Positions 49,917 through 60,100 of a stretch of DNA of 64,000 nt are shown piece by piece. The position numbers were made by a program, and so were the translations under genes. Under the pieces are notes generated by a model, which ran no database searches, was not told the DNA's origin, and worked only from the letters and a program-made list of their open reading frames with translations. Positions within the stretch are counted from its first letter, which is position 1. Every line of letters begins with the position of its first letter. The DNA is from Amycolatopsis sp. CA-230715 (GTDB lineage Bacteria; Actinomycetota; Actinomycetes; Mycobacteriales; Pseudonocardiaceae), in assembly GCF_018736145.1 (NCBI RefSeq), contig NZ_CP059997.1, positions 6,137,501 through 6,201,500 of the forward strand, in the 5' to 3' direction.

Positions 49917-52900
49917 TGGAACTCCCCGGAAACTTCGGCGAACACGGCGGCCAGGTCTTCGTCGTCCACGTCGGCGAGCGGGAAGTCGCCGGTGTCGACG
50001 TGGATCTCCTCGTGCCCGCGGCACCGCTGCCCGACCCGGCGCACCGCGTCCGCGAAATCGGTGGAGGTCGCCGGGGCGTCTCCGGTCCACGCCACGACGA
50101 GGCCGCCGTCGGCGATCGCCCAGGTGAGCTCCGCGGCCGCGCGCCCGGCCGGTTCCCAGTGCGGCCACGCGGGCACGGGGCACGGAACCGAGCCGAGCGA
50201 GCGCACCAGCACGTCGGGAGAGTGCACCGCGGGCGCCTCCACCGCGGACCGGTAGCGGCGCTTGACTTCGGGCAGCTCCGTGCCCGGCTCGACGGGCCCG
50301 ATCTCGGCGATGCCGCCCAGCGCGCCGACGGCCGTCGGCTGCTCTCGCCGGTCGTGTTCGAAGTGGACGGTCGAGCCGGTTCCGCCGAGCAGGTCGAGGC
50401 AGGCGGCGAGAACCACCTCCTCGGCCGACATCCGGTAGGTCTCTTCGGCGGCGGTCAGGATCGTCGCGGTTTCCTCGGCGCCGAGCGTCACCCGCGCCGG
50501 TGCGGCCTCGGTGGCGCCGGTCAGCCCGGCCAGTTCGCCGAGCAGCGCGCCCCAGCTCCTGCCATCGGCGACCAGTTCGTGCGCCAGGCACACCAGGTAC
50601 CTGGTGTCGTGGAGGTCGAACACCGCGAACTTGACCAGGCCGCCCTCACGGGGATCCAGCTCCTCGCGCATCTCGTCGACCATCTGCCGCATCGCGCCGC
50701 GCTGCCGGTCCTCCCGCAGCACGCGGAGGTCGATCTCCGGTACGTAGGTCCCGGCCTCGCCGATCCGCTGGACCCAGTCCTCGCCGTCCCGCTCGAAACG
50801 CCCGCGCAGCGCGGGATGCCTGCGTAGCAATGCCTCTATCCACTCAGGACAGACAAAGAAGTCCGCGTCCACCGGGAGTTCCACCCAGTTCGCGGTGCCG
50901 CCCGGCTTGGCGCCGTCGAGCAGCGCGCGCTGCGACGGCGTCAGCTCCACCGCGTCTCCCGCGCCGTCGAGACTCGTCGCGCGCGCTTCGATGATCGCGG
51001 CCGCGTCGGCGATGGTCTCCGCTTCGAACAGGTCCGCCAGCACGAGCTGCACGCCCTGGTCACCGGCGCGCGCCGCGATCTGCACCGCGGTGATCGAATC
51101 CCCGCCGACTTCGAAGAAGCTGGCGCGGGCGTCGATGTGCTCGACCCCGAGTACCTCCGCGGCGATGGCGGCGAGCCGGACCGCCAGCTCGGACAGCGGT
51201 GCGTCGGCCGTGGTCGTTTCGGGTGTTGTGGTGGTGGGGTGGGGGAGGTGGTTGCGGTTGATTTTGCCGTTGGGGGTGAGGGGGAGGTGGGTGAGGATGG
51301 TGGTGGTTGTGGGGTGCATGTAGGTGGGGAGGGTTTGGGTGAGGTGGTGGTGGGTTTGGGTGCGGAGTTGTTCGGGGGTGAGGGTGGTGTGGGGGTGGGG
51401 GTAGAGGTAGGCGTGGAGTTGTTTGTGGTGTGGGGGTCCGGTGGTGGTGGCGATGGCGGTGTGGATGTCGGGGTGGGTGGTGAGGGTGGTTTCGATTTCG
51501 CCGAGTTCGATGCGGTGGCCGTTGATTTTGACTTGGGTGTCGGTGCGGCCGAGGAATTCGAGGGTGCCGTCGGGGTGGCGGCGGGCGAGGTCGCCGGTTT
51601 TGTAGAGGCGGGTGCCGGTGGTGGGGTGGGTGAGGAAGGCGGCGTGGGTTTTGCCGGGGTCGTTGTGGTAGCCGGTGGCCAGGCCGTCACCGGAGATGTA
51701 GAGGTCGCCGGTGGTGTGGATGGGGCAGGGCTGGAGTTGGGTGTCGAGGACGTGGAGTTGCTGGTTGGCCAGCGGAGTGCCGTACGGAATCGAGGTCCAT
51801 TCGGGATCCAGTGCGGTGATGGGGTGGTAGACCGACCAGATCGCGGCCTCGGTGGCGCCCCCGAGGCTGTAGAGGTCGATGTCGGGGTGGGTAGCCCACA
51901 AGTTGTCCGGTAGCGCGAGGGGGATCCAGTCGCCGGAGAGCATCACCAACCGCAACGACGTGGCGGGTGTTCCGGTGGGGAGGTGTTCGGTGTACATGGT
52001 CATCAACGCCGGAACCGAATTCCACACCGTGATGTCGTGAGTGGTGATCAGCTCGTGCCAGTGCGCGGGATCCCGCCCGGTCGCGGGCAACACGAGACTG
52101 CCTCCGGCGCCGAGGACACCGAAGACATCCCACACCGACAGGTCGAAACTCAACGAGGACAACGCCAACGCCCGATCCGCCGACGTGACCCCGAACCGGG
52201 CGTTGATGTCCAGACACGTGTTGGACGCCGCCCGGTGCGTGATCGCCACACCCTTCGGCAGACCGGTGGAGCCGGAGGTGTAGATGATGTAGGCAAGATC
52301 GTCCAACTGCGACACTTGCTCTGGTGTCGCATCCCGAGTCGCCTCAGCGAGATCGACGGGTGCGGTGTCGAGCAGCGCCACACGGGTGTTGTCGGGCCAG
52401 TCCAGGGTTTCCCGGGCTTCGGTGGTGAGGATCAGGCGGGCACCGGCATGCGTGGCCATGTGGTGACGGCGTGCGGTGGGGAGTTCGGGGTCGATGGGGA
52501 CGTAGACGCCACCGGCGAGCAGGACCGCGACCACGGCGGTGATCTGGGCGGCGGTTTTGTCCATCGACACCGCCACCACCTGTCCCGGTCCGACACCGAG
52601 CGACCGCAACGTCCGGGCGGTCCGGCAGGCGCGGACATACAGTTCCCCGAACGTGGTCCATTCCCCGTCGGCGAACACCGCCCGCGCCGAGGGATCCGCC
52701 AACGCACACTCCACCAACGGACCATGCAACAGCTGAACATCGATCGGCGCCGCGGTGTCATTGACCGACTCGATCACCTCCCGCTGCCACCCCGGCAACA
52801 CCGAGTCCACACCGGACTCCCACCCCGAATCCCCACCAGCCAACAACTCCAACACCCCGCAATACGCGGCAAACATCTCCTCCACCACACCCGCCGCGAA

Positions 52901-55900
52901 CAACCCCTCCACGGCGGGCCAGCTCAGGTACAGCCCGTCGGACACCTCCAGCACCCCGGCGTCCAGCCAGACCTGCGGGGTCTGGATGACCTCGTAGGTC
53001 AGCCCGCCGATCCAGTCGACCATCGAGCGCTCGGTTTCGCTTTCGTCGACCAGGGTGCTGGTGTAGACGATCGGCATCACCGACCCGCTCGTCCCGCCGC
53101 GGGCGCGGGCGAGTTCGCGCAGGACGTCGACCCCGTTGACGTACCGGTGGTCGAGGTCCTCCCAGCTCTGCGCCTGGATCGCCCGCGCGATGGCGCCGAG
53201 GGTGCCGTGCTCGGCGAGGTCGACCGGCACCAGGTTGAACGACGCGAACCCGCCGACCAGCCCGCCGACGTCCTCGTGCACCGGGAGCCGGTTGTTGGTG
53301 GTGACGTTCAGGGTGAACTTCTCCGACGTGCTCCACGTACCCAGTACGAGCGCGTAGGCGGCCAGCAGCACCGCGGACGGCGTGACGCCGTACTTGCCGG
53401 CGCGTTCCTTGATGCTCTCCCACTGCGCGACCGGAAGGGTGCGGCTGCACGGCACGAACCGGGGTTCGGTGATGGTGTCCGGGGCGGTCGCCAGCGGCAG
53501 TTCCGGCGCGGGCGGCAGATCACGCACCCTGTCCCGCCAGTAGGCGAGAGAACGTTGGTACAGCGCGCTTTCCTTGAGCTTCCCGATCGCCATCAGGTAG
53601 TCGCGGAAGGTGATCCGCAACGGGGTCAGTTCGGCGGACGGGTCCTCGTAGAGCGTGCGCCAGTCCCGCAGCATGACCCGCACGCTGCCCATGTCGGACA
53701 CCATCAGGTCGAACCCGAGGAACACCCTCGTCAGCCCGCCCGGCAGCAGGGCGGCGCGGATGTTGAACAGCGGCCACTCGTCGCCGGGCCGTACCTCGTG
53801 GGACATCCGCTCGCGCACCAGCGCCAGCTCCTCCGCCGCCCGGTCCGCCGGGGTGGTGCGCAGGTCGAGCACGTCGATCTCGTACGGACCGGCGTCGGCG
53901 AGGATGCGCTGGGTGCCGTCCGAGGTGATGATCGCGCGGAGCATGTCGTGCCTGGCGAGGATCCGGTTGAAGGAACCGCCCAGCCTGCCGAGGTCGATGC
54001 GGTCGTCTTCGACCTCCCAGTAGATGTGGGCGGCGACGTTGCCGACGCTGAAGTTCGCGGACCGGCCGATCCACTGCGCCTGCTGGATTTCGCTCAACGG
54101 GAACGGTTCGTACCGCGCGGCCGGATCGGGCACCGCGACCGGGAGCCGTTCGCGCTCCGACGGCGCGCCGCCCGCCTCGACCACCAGCGCGGCCATCGCT
54201 TCCACCGTGGGTGCCGCGATCAGGTCACGCAGCGGAACGTCCACGGCGAACTCGGCGCGGACCCCGGCGACGATCTTCGTGGCGAGCAGGGAGTGGCCGC
54301 CCAGTTCGATGAAGTTGTCGTGGATACCGATCGGGCCGACCCCGATCAGGTCCTGCCAGATCCGCGCGATCCGTTGCTGCGCCTCGGTTTCCGGTGCCGC
54401 GTACGCGGTGAGCAGATCCGGGCGAGAGCCGCCGCTCTGCTCGTCCTCGGTTTCTTCTTCCACAGTGGACACGATCGCGGAGTCGAGCGAGCGGGTGGGG
54501 GTTTCGCCACCGGCCGGTGCGCCGATCCAGTACCGCTTGCGGTCGAACGCGTACGGCGGCAGGCTGAGCAGGCGGCGGTGCTCGCCCTCGTGCATCGCCG
54601 CCCAGTCCACTTCGACCCCGGTCAGCCAGAGCCGCCCGACGGCGTCGAGCAGGAACCGGGTGTCGGAGTGCTCCTCCGCGGGCGCGCGCATCGCGTTGAC
54701 CAGTACGTGCCCGCGCAGGTCCGGGTCCATTCTGGACAGACTGCCCAGCGTGTGCCCCGGCCCGGCCTCCAGCAGCACCGTGCCGGGATCGGCGGCCAGC
54801 TTCCGCAGGCAGGCGTGGAACCGCACGGGGTCGCGGACCTGACCGGCCCAGTACGCCGGGTCGGTCGCCTGCGCCGCGGTGATCCAGTCGCCGGAACGGT
54901 TGGACAGGAACGGTATCGCCGGTGCGGACAGCGGGATCCGGGACAGCGCTTCGGTCAGCGGTGCGACGGCGGGGTCCATCATCGCGGTGTGGAAGGCGTG
55001 CGAGGTGTGCAGCCTGCCGAAGTCGATCCCGCGCTCCCTCAGCAGTTCCGCGAACTCGTCGATCGCGTCGTGCGTCCCGGCGACCGCGCACTGGCCGGGC
55101 GCGTTGATCGCGGCGATCTCCACCGACGGGACCAGAACCTCGCGCAAATCATCCTCGGACAGCGCGACGGTCAGCATCGCGCCGCTCGGCTGCTGCTGCA
55201 TGAGCTTTCCGCGAACGGCCACCATGTGCAGCGCGTCCGGCAATGTGAAGACACCGGCGAGGCAGGCGGCGACGACCTCACCGACGCTGTGCCCGAGCAT
55301 CGCCTTCGGCTTCCCGCACCACGACTCCAGCGTCTTCGCCAGCGCGTATTCGACGGTGAACAGCGCTGGCTGGGCGAGTTCCGTCCGTTCGATGCGATCG
55401 CCGCCGTCCTCCGCGTAAAGCACGTCGCGCAGGTCCAGCCCGAGGTGCGGGCGCAGCAGCTCCGCGCATTCGTCGACCCCGGCGCGGAAAACGGGTTCGT
55501 CGCGGTAGAGGTCCCGGCCCATGGCGGGGTACTGGGTCCCCTGCCCGGGGAACAGCCACGCGACCTCCGGCGCGTCACCGGCCTGCCTGCTGAGCACGCG
55601 CTGCGGATCCCGGTTTTCGATCGCCTCGGCCGCGTCCTCGGCACTGGAGCACAGCACGACCCTGCGGTGGGGCAGTGCGGTACGGGTGGTCTGCAGGCTG
55701 AACGCGGTGTCGGCGAGCGGTTCCCCGCTTTCCCGCAGTTCCCGGCCGATCCGGCCGGTCATCGCGTCGAGCGCACCGGCCGACCGAGCGGACAGCACGA
55801 TCGCCTGCACCGGTTTGCCCGGCGTGGACCGGGTTGCGGCGGGCGCTTCCTCGAGCACGCAATGGGCGTTCGTACCGCCGAAACCGAACGAGCTGACGCC

Positions 55901-57139
55901 GATCCGGCGCGGTGTCCCGGTCGCCTGCCACGGCCGCAGTTCGGTGTTCACGAAGAACGGCGTGGCGTCGAAGCCGATGTCCGGGTTCTCCTGCTCGAAG
56001 TTCAGGCTCGGCGCGATTTCCCGGTGCTGCAACTGGAGGATCGCCTTGATCAGTGCCGCGATCCCGGCCGCGCTGTCGAGGTGGCCGATATTGGACTTGA
56101 CCGAGCCGATCGGGCAGCCACCGGCGTGGTACGGGCCGAAGACCTTGGTGAGCGCGGCGATCTCGATCGGGTCGCCGAGCGCCGTGCCGGTGCCGTGCGC
56201 CTCGATCGCGCCGATCGTGCCGGGGTCGATCCCCGCGGCGCCGAGCGCGGCGGCGACCACCTTCGCCTGGCCGGTGCTGCCCGGCGCGGTGTAGCCGACC
56301 TTGCGGGCGCCGTCGTTGTTGACCGCGGAGCCCTTGATCACCGCGTCGATCCGGTCGCCGTCGGCGAGCGCGTCGTCCAAGCGCTTCAGCACCACGATCC
56401 CGGCGCCGTTGCCGCCGATGGTGCCGCTCGCCTTCGCGTCGAACGGGCGGCAGTGCCCGTCGGCGGACAGGATCATGCCCTCCTGGTAGCGGTATCCGTG
56501 CTGCGGCAGGCGGATCGTCGCGCCACCGGCGAGCGCGACGTCGCAGTCGTAGGACAGCAGCGACTGGCAGGCGAGGTGCACGGCGACCATCGAGGTCGAG
56601 CACGCGGTCTGCACGCTGACCGCGGGACCGTCGAGGTCGAGCTTGTAGGCGATCCGGCTCGCCAGGTAGTCCTTGTCGTTCGCGATCAGCAGCTCGAACC
56701 CGTCGGGCGAGGTGTCCATCGCGCGGCCGGGGAGCAGGTTCGCCAGCAGGTAGGTCGACATGCTGCTGCCCGCGAAGACGCCGACCGTCACGTCGTCGCC
56801 GAAGCGCCGCTGCCCGGCGTCTTCCAGTGCCTGCCAAGCGGTTTCGAGGAGCACGCGCTGCTGCGGGTCGAGGACCGTGGCGTCACGGGCGCTGAACCCG
56901 AAGAAGCCCGCGTCGAACAGGTCGATGTCGTCGAGCGCGCCGAAAGCCTTGACGTAGGCCGGATCGTCGATCAGCTCGTCGGCTACCCCCGCGGCGCGCA
57001 GTGCTTCGGAATCGAAGAAGGTCACCGATTCCTTGCCCTCGCGCAGGTTCTGCCAGTACTGCCGCTGGTCGTTCGCCCCGGGGAACCGGCAGGCCTTCCC
57101 GATGATCGCGATCTCGGTGCCGTCGTTCGTGGAAGTCAT
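49913..57139 (-). CDS. Hybrid PKS-NRPS: KS-AT-ACP-Cy-A(Cys)-PCP-C*
   Basis: This 2408-residue synthetase contains KS (about 8-430; TACSTSMVA, EAHGTGTALGDP, KSNIGHLDSA), AT (520-865; GHSVGE, and HAFH which indicates malonyl-CoA), ACP (GGHSLLA near 945), a cyclisation domain (1005-1425; D-L-M-V-S-D-M-G-S as DxxxxDxxS), A (1475-1966), PCP (GGDSITA) and a C-terminal partial condensation-like domain (2070-2408; HELVADG where HHxxxDG is expected). There is no KR, so the polyketide extension keeps its keto group. The A code read by eye, D-L-W-N-M-S-L-I-W-K, is close to cysteine. A thiazoline is expected. The start overlaps the upstream synthetase stop (ATGA). Confidence 0.92.
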   Translation of the reverse strand: MTSTNDGTEIAIIGKACRFPGANDQRQYWQNLREGKESVTFFDSEALRAAGVADELIDDPAYVKAFGALDDIDLFDAGFFGFSARDATVLDPQQRVLLETAWQALEDAGQRRFGDDVTVGVFAGSSMSTYLLANLLPGRAMDTSPDGFELLIANDKDYLASRIAYKLDLDGPAVSVQTACSTSMVAVHLACQSLLSYDCDVALAGGATIRLPQHGYRYQEGMILSADGHCRPFDAKASGTIGGNGAGIVVLKRLDDALADGDRIDAVIKGSAVNNDGARKVGYTAPGSTGQAKVVAAALGAAGIDPGTIGAIEAHGTGTALGDPIEIAALTKVFGPYHAGGCPIGSVKSNIGHLDSAAGIAALIKAILQLQHREIAPSLNFEQENPDIGFDATPFFVNTELRPWQATGTPRRIGVSSFGFGGTNAHCVLEEAPAATRSTPGKPVQAIVLSARSAGALDAMTGRIGRELRESGEPLADTAFSLQTTRTALPHRRVVLCSSAEDAAEAIENRDPQRVLSRQAGDAPEVAWLFPGQGTQYPAMGRDLYRDEPVFRAGVDECAELLRPHLGLDLRDVLYAEDGGDRIERTELAQPALFTVEYALAKTLESWCGKPKAMLGHSVGEVVAACLAGVFTLPDALHMVAVRGKLMQQQPSGAMLTVALSEDDLREVLVPSVEIAAINAPGQCAVAGTHDAIDEFAELLRERGIDFGRLHTSHAFHTAMMDPAVAPLTEALSRIPLSAPAIPFLSNRSGDWITAAQATDPAYWAGQVRDPVRFHACLRKLAADPGTVLLEAGPGHTLGSLSRMDPDLRGHVLVNAMRAPAEEHSDTRFLLDAVGRLWLTGVEVDWAAMHEGEHRRLLSLPPYAFDRKRYWIGAPAGGETPTRSLDSAIVSTVEEETEDEQSGGSRPDLLTAYAAPETEAQQRIARIWQDLIGVGPIGIHDNFIELGGHSLLATKIVAGVRAEFAVDVPLRDLIAAPTVEAMAALVVEAGGAPSERERLPVAVPDPAARYEPFPLSEIQQAQWIGRSANFSVGNVAAHIYWEVEDDRIDLGRLGGSFNRILARHDMLRAIITSDGTQRILADAGPYEIDVLDLRTTPADRAAEELALVRERMSHEVRPGDEWPLFNIRAALLPGGLTRVFLGFDLMVSDMGSVRVMLRDWRTLYEDPSAELTPLRITFRDYLMAIGKLKESALYQRSLAYWRDRVRDLPPAPELPLATAPDTITEPRFVPCSRTLPVAQWESIKERAGKYGVTPSAVLLAAYALVLGTWSTSEKFTLNVTTNNRLPVHEDVGGLVGGFASFNLVPVDLAEHGTLGAIARAIQAQSWEDLDHRYVNGVDVLRELARARGGTSGSVMPIVYTSTLVDESETERSMVDWIGGLTYEVIQTPQVWLDAGVLEVSDGLYLSWPAVEGLFAAGVVEEMFAAYCGVLELLAGGDSGWESGVDSVLPGWQREVIESVNDTAAPIDVQLLHGPLVECALADPSARAVFADGEWTTFGELYVRACRTARTLRSLGVGPGQVVAVSMDKTAAQITAVVAVLLAGGVYVPIDPELPTARRHHMATHAGARLILTTEARETLDWPDNTRVALLDTAPVDLAEATRDATPEQVSQLDDLAYIIYTSGSTGLPKGVAITHRAASNTCLDINARFGVTSADRALALSSLSFDLSVWDVFGVLGAGGSLVLPATGRDPAHWHELITTHDITVWNSVPALMTMYTEHLPTGTPATSLRLVMLSGDWIPLALPDNLWATHPDIDLYSLGGATEAAIWSVYHPITALDPEWTSIPYGTPLANQQLHVLDTQLQPCPIHTTGDLYISGDGLATGYHNDPGKTHAAFLTHPTTGTRLYKTGDLARRHPDGTLEFLGRTDTQVKINGHRIELGEIETTLTTHPDIHTAIATTTGPPHHKQLHAYLYPHPHTTLTPEQLRTQTHHHLTQTLPTYMHPTTTTILTHLPLTPNGKINRNHLPHPTTTTPETTTADAPLSELAVRLAAIAAEVLGVEHIDARASFFEVGGDSITAVQIAARAGDQGVQLVLADLFEAETIADAAAIIEARATSLDGAGDAVELTPSQRALLDGAKPGGTANWVELPVDADFFVCPEWIEALLRRHPALRGRFERDGEDWVQRIGEAGTYVPEIDLRVLREDRQRGAMRQMVDEMREELDPREGGLVKFAVFDLHDTRYLVCLAHELVADGRSWGALLGELAGLTGATEAAPARVTLGAEETATILTAAEETYRMSAEEVVLAACLDLLGGTGSTVHFEHDRREQPTAVGALGGIAEIGPVEPGTELPEVKRRYRSAVEAPAVHSPDVLVRSLGSVPCPVPAWPHWEPAGRAAAELTWAIADGGLVVAWTGDAPATSTDFADAVRRVGQRCRGHEEIHVDTGDFPLADVDDEDLAAVFAEVSGEFH
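51221..52916. repeat. Near-identical A-domain copy, first of two
   Basis: Bases 51221 to about 52916 match 57481 to about 59176 (offset 6260) almost perfectly. The only differences I found by eye are a small cluster near 51332-51336 and single bases near 52781 and 52855, before the match fades near 52870-52916. The block covers the whole A domain and the end of the Cy domain. Flanking Cy and PCP regions are much less alike. Confidence 0.9.
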
Positions 57140-60100
57140 GCCAGTGCCCCGTCGGTGGTCGTGGTGGTGGTCTGCGGACGCCTGCGGGCACGCCGGTCGC
57201 GGGCGCGCGCGAACGTCGCGGCCACCGCGTCCTCGGTCGTGTCGGCACCGCCGAGGTGGGCGGCGAGGTGCCGGATGCTCGGGTTTTCGAACAGGTCCGT
57301 CAACGCGAAGTCGCGACCGAGGCCGTCGCGGAGTTCGCGGTGCACCTTGACCATGACGACCGAGTCGAGGCCGAGGTCGAAGAAGTTCGCGGTCACGCTG
57401 ATCCGGCGCGAATCCAGGATTTTTCCGACCAGGACGAGGATGCGCTTTTCCAGCTGGCTGGCCGGTTCTTCGGTGGTCGCGGGTGTTGTGGTGGTGGGGT
57501 GGGGGAGGTGGTTGCGGTTGATTTTGCCGTTGGGGGTGAGGGGGAGGTGGGTGAGGATGGTGGTGGTTGTGGGGTGCATGTAGGTGGGGAGGTGGTGGGT
57601 GAGGTGGTGGTGGGTTTGGGTGCGGAGTTGTTCGGGGGTGAGGGTGGTGTGGGGGTGGGGGTAGAGGTAGGCGTGGAGTTGTTTGTGGTGTGGGGGTCCG
57701 GTGGTGGTGGCGATGGCGGTGTGGATGTCGGGGTGGGTGGTGAGGGTGGTTTCGATTTCGCCGAGTTCGATGCGGTGGCCGTTGATTTTGACTTGGGTGT
57801 CGGTGCGGCCGAGGAATTCGAGGGTGCCGTCGGGGTGGCGGCGGGCGAGGTCGCCGGTTTTGTAGAGGCGGGTGCCGGTGGTGGGGTGGGTGAGGAAGGC
57901 GGCGTGGGTTTTGCCGGGGTCGTTGTGGTAGCCGGTGGCCAGGCCGTCACCGGAGATGTAGAGGTCGCCGGTGGTGTGGATGGGGCAGGGCTGGAGTTGG
58001 GTGTCGAGGACGTGGAGTTGCTGGTTGGCCAGCGGAGTGCCGTACGGAATCGAGGTCCATTCGGGATCCAGTGCGGTGATGGGGTGGTAGACCGACCAGA
58101 TCGCGGCCTCGGTGGCGCCCCCGAGGCTGTAGAGGTCGATGTCGGGGTGGGTAGCCCACAAGTTGTCCGGTAGCGCGAGGGGGATCCAGTCGCCGGAGAG
58201 CATCACCAACCGCAACGACGTGGCGGGTGTTCCGGTGGGGAGGTGTTCGGTGTACATGGTCATCAACGCCGGAACCGAATTCCACACCGTGATGTCGTGA
58301 GTGGTGATCAGCTCGTGCCAGTGCGCGGGATCCCGCCCGGTCGCGGGCAACACGAGACTGCCTCCGGCGCCGAGGACACCGAAGACATCCCACACCGACA
58401 GGTCGAAACTCAACGAGGACAACGCCAACGCCCGATCCGCCGACGTGACCCCGAACCGGGCGTTGATGTCCAGACACGTGTTGGACGCCGCCCGGTGCGT
58501 GATCGCCACACCCTTCGGCAGACCGGTGGAGCCGGAGGTGTAGATGATGTAGGCAAGATCGTCCAACTGCGACACTTGCTCTGGTGTCGCATCCCGAGTC
58601 GCCTCAGCGAGATCGACGGGTGCGGTGTCGAGCAGCGCCACACGGGTGTTGTCGGGCCAGTCCAGGGTTTCCCGGGCTTCGGTGGTGAGGATCAGGCGGG
58701 CACCGGCATGCGTGGCCATGTGGTGACGGCGTGCGGTGGGGAGTTCGGGGTCGATGGGGACGTAGACGCCACCGGCGAGCAGGACCGCGACCACGGCGGT
58801 GATCTGGGCGGCGGTTTTGTCCATCGACACCGCCACCACCTGTCCCGGTCCGACACCGAGCGACCGCAACGTCCGGGCGGTCCGGCAGGCGCGGACATAC
58901 AGTTCCCCGAACGTGGTCCATTCCCCGTCGGCGAACACCGCCCGCGCCGAGGGATCCGCCAACGCACACTCCACCAACGGACCATGCAACAGCTGAACAT
59001 CGATCGGCGCCGCGGTGTCATTGACCGACTCGATCACCTCACGCTGCCACCCCGGCAACACCGAGTCCACACCGGACTCCCACCCCGAATCCCCACCAGC
59101 CAACAACTCCAACACACCGCAATACGCCGCGAACATCTCCTCCACCACACCCACCGGGAACAACCCCTCCACGGTGTCCCAGTTGAAGTGCAGCTCACCG
59201 TCCTTTTCGTACGTCTGGTTGTCCACCCAGACCTGCGGTGTCTGCGAAATCGCGTAACCGGGCTCGCCGATCCATTCGCCGGTCAGGTACCCGCGGCCCT
59301 GCCCGCGTCCGCTGGCGAAGACGACCGGGGCGACCGCGCTCGTCGCCGCGCCGTCGCGCAGCGCCAGTTCGCGCAGCACCTCGATACCGCTGAACCTGCG
59401 ATGGTCCATATCGGACAGAAGCTGCCGCTGGATTCGGATGGCCAGCTCGGCGATCCCGTGGTCACCGCGCGCGTCGACGGCCAGCGGCAGGATCGTGGTG
59501 AAGTCGCCGATCACCTCGTCGATCCGGTGATGCAGCGGCTGCCGGTTGAACATCGGGATGTTCAGCAGGAACCGCTCCGAGCCGCTCCAGGTCCGCAGCA
59601 CCACGGCGTACGCGGCCAGCAGTACCGCTGACGGGGTGACGCCGTACTTCCCGGCCCGGTTGGTGATCCGCGTCCAAGTACCGGCGTCGAGCTGGGATTC
59701 GATGCGGCGGAACCGGGATTTCGCGTTCTTCGCCCGCTCGACGACCGGCAGCCGCGGTGCCCCCGGCATCGTGTCGATGCGATCCATCCAGTAGTCGCGC
59801 GCCCGCCGGTACTCGGCGTCGTCGGCATCCCGCTCGGTGGCGATCAGGTAGTCGCGAAAGGACACTTCGCCGGTCAACGGCGCCAGTTCCTTGCCGTTGT
59901 AGAGCAGTTCCCAGTCGTCGTAGAAGATCTGGATGCTGCGGACGTCGGCGATCAGCAGGTCCACCCCGATGTGCACGCGGACCTTCGACTTCGTGAGCCG
60001 GCTGATCCTGACCTCGAACAGCGGGCCGTCTTCCAGCGGCATGACGTGATGCGACATCGCGGCGCGGGTCCGGTCGAGCCGCTCGGCCGCCGCGGTCCCG

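Noticed and set aside
51983..57583. A 1866-codon open frame on the plus strand opposite the PKS-NRPS gene.
   Set aside because: It is the complement of a strongly supported synthetase in high-GC DNA. The translation has no domain motifs and is Arg/Gly/Val/Asp-rich, as expected for an antisense shadow.
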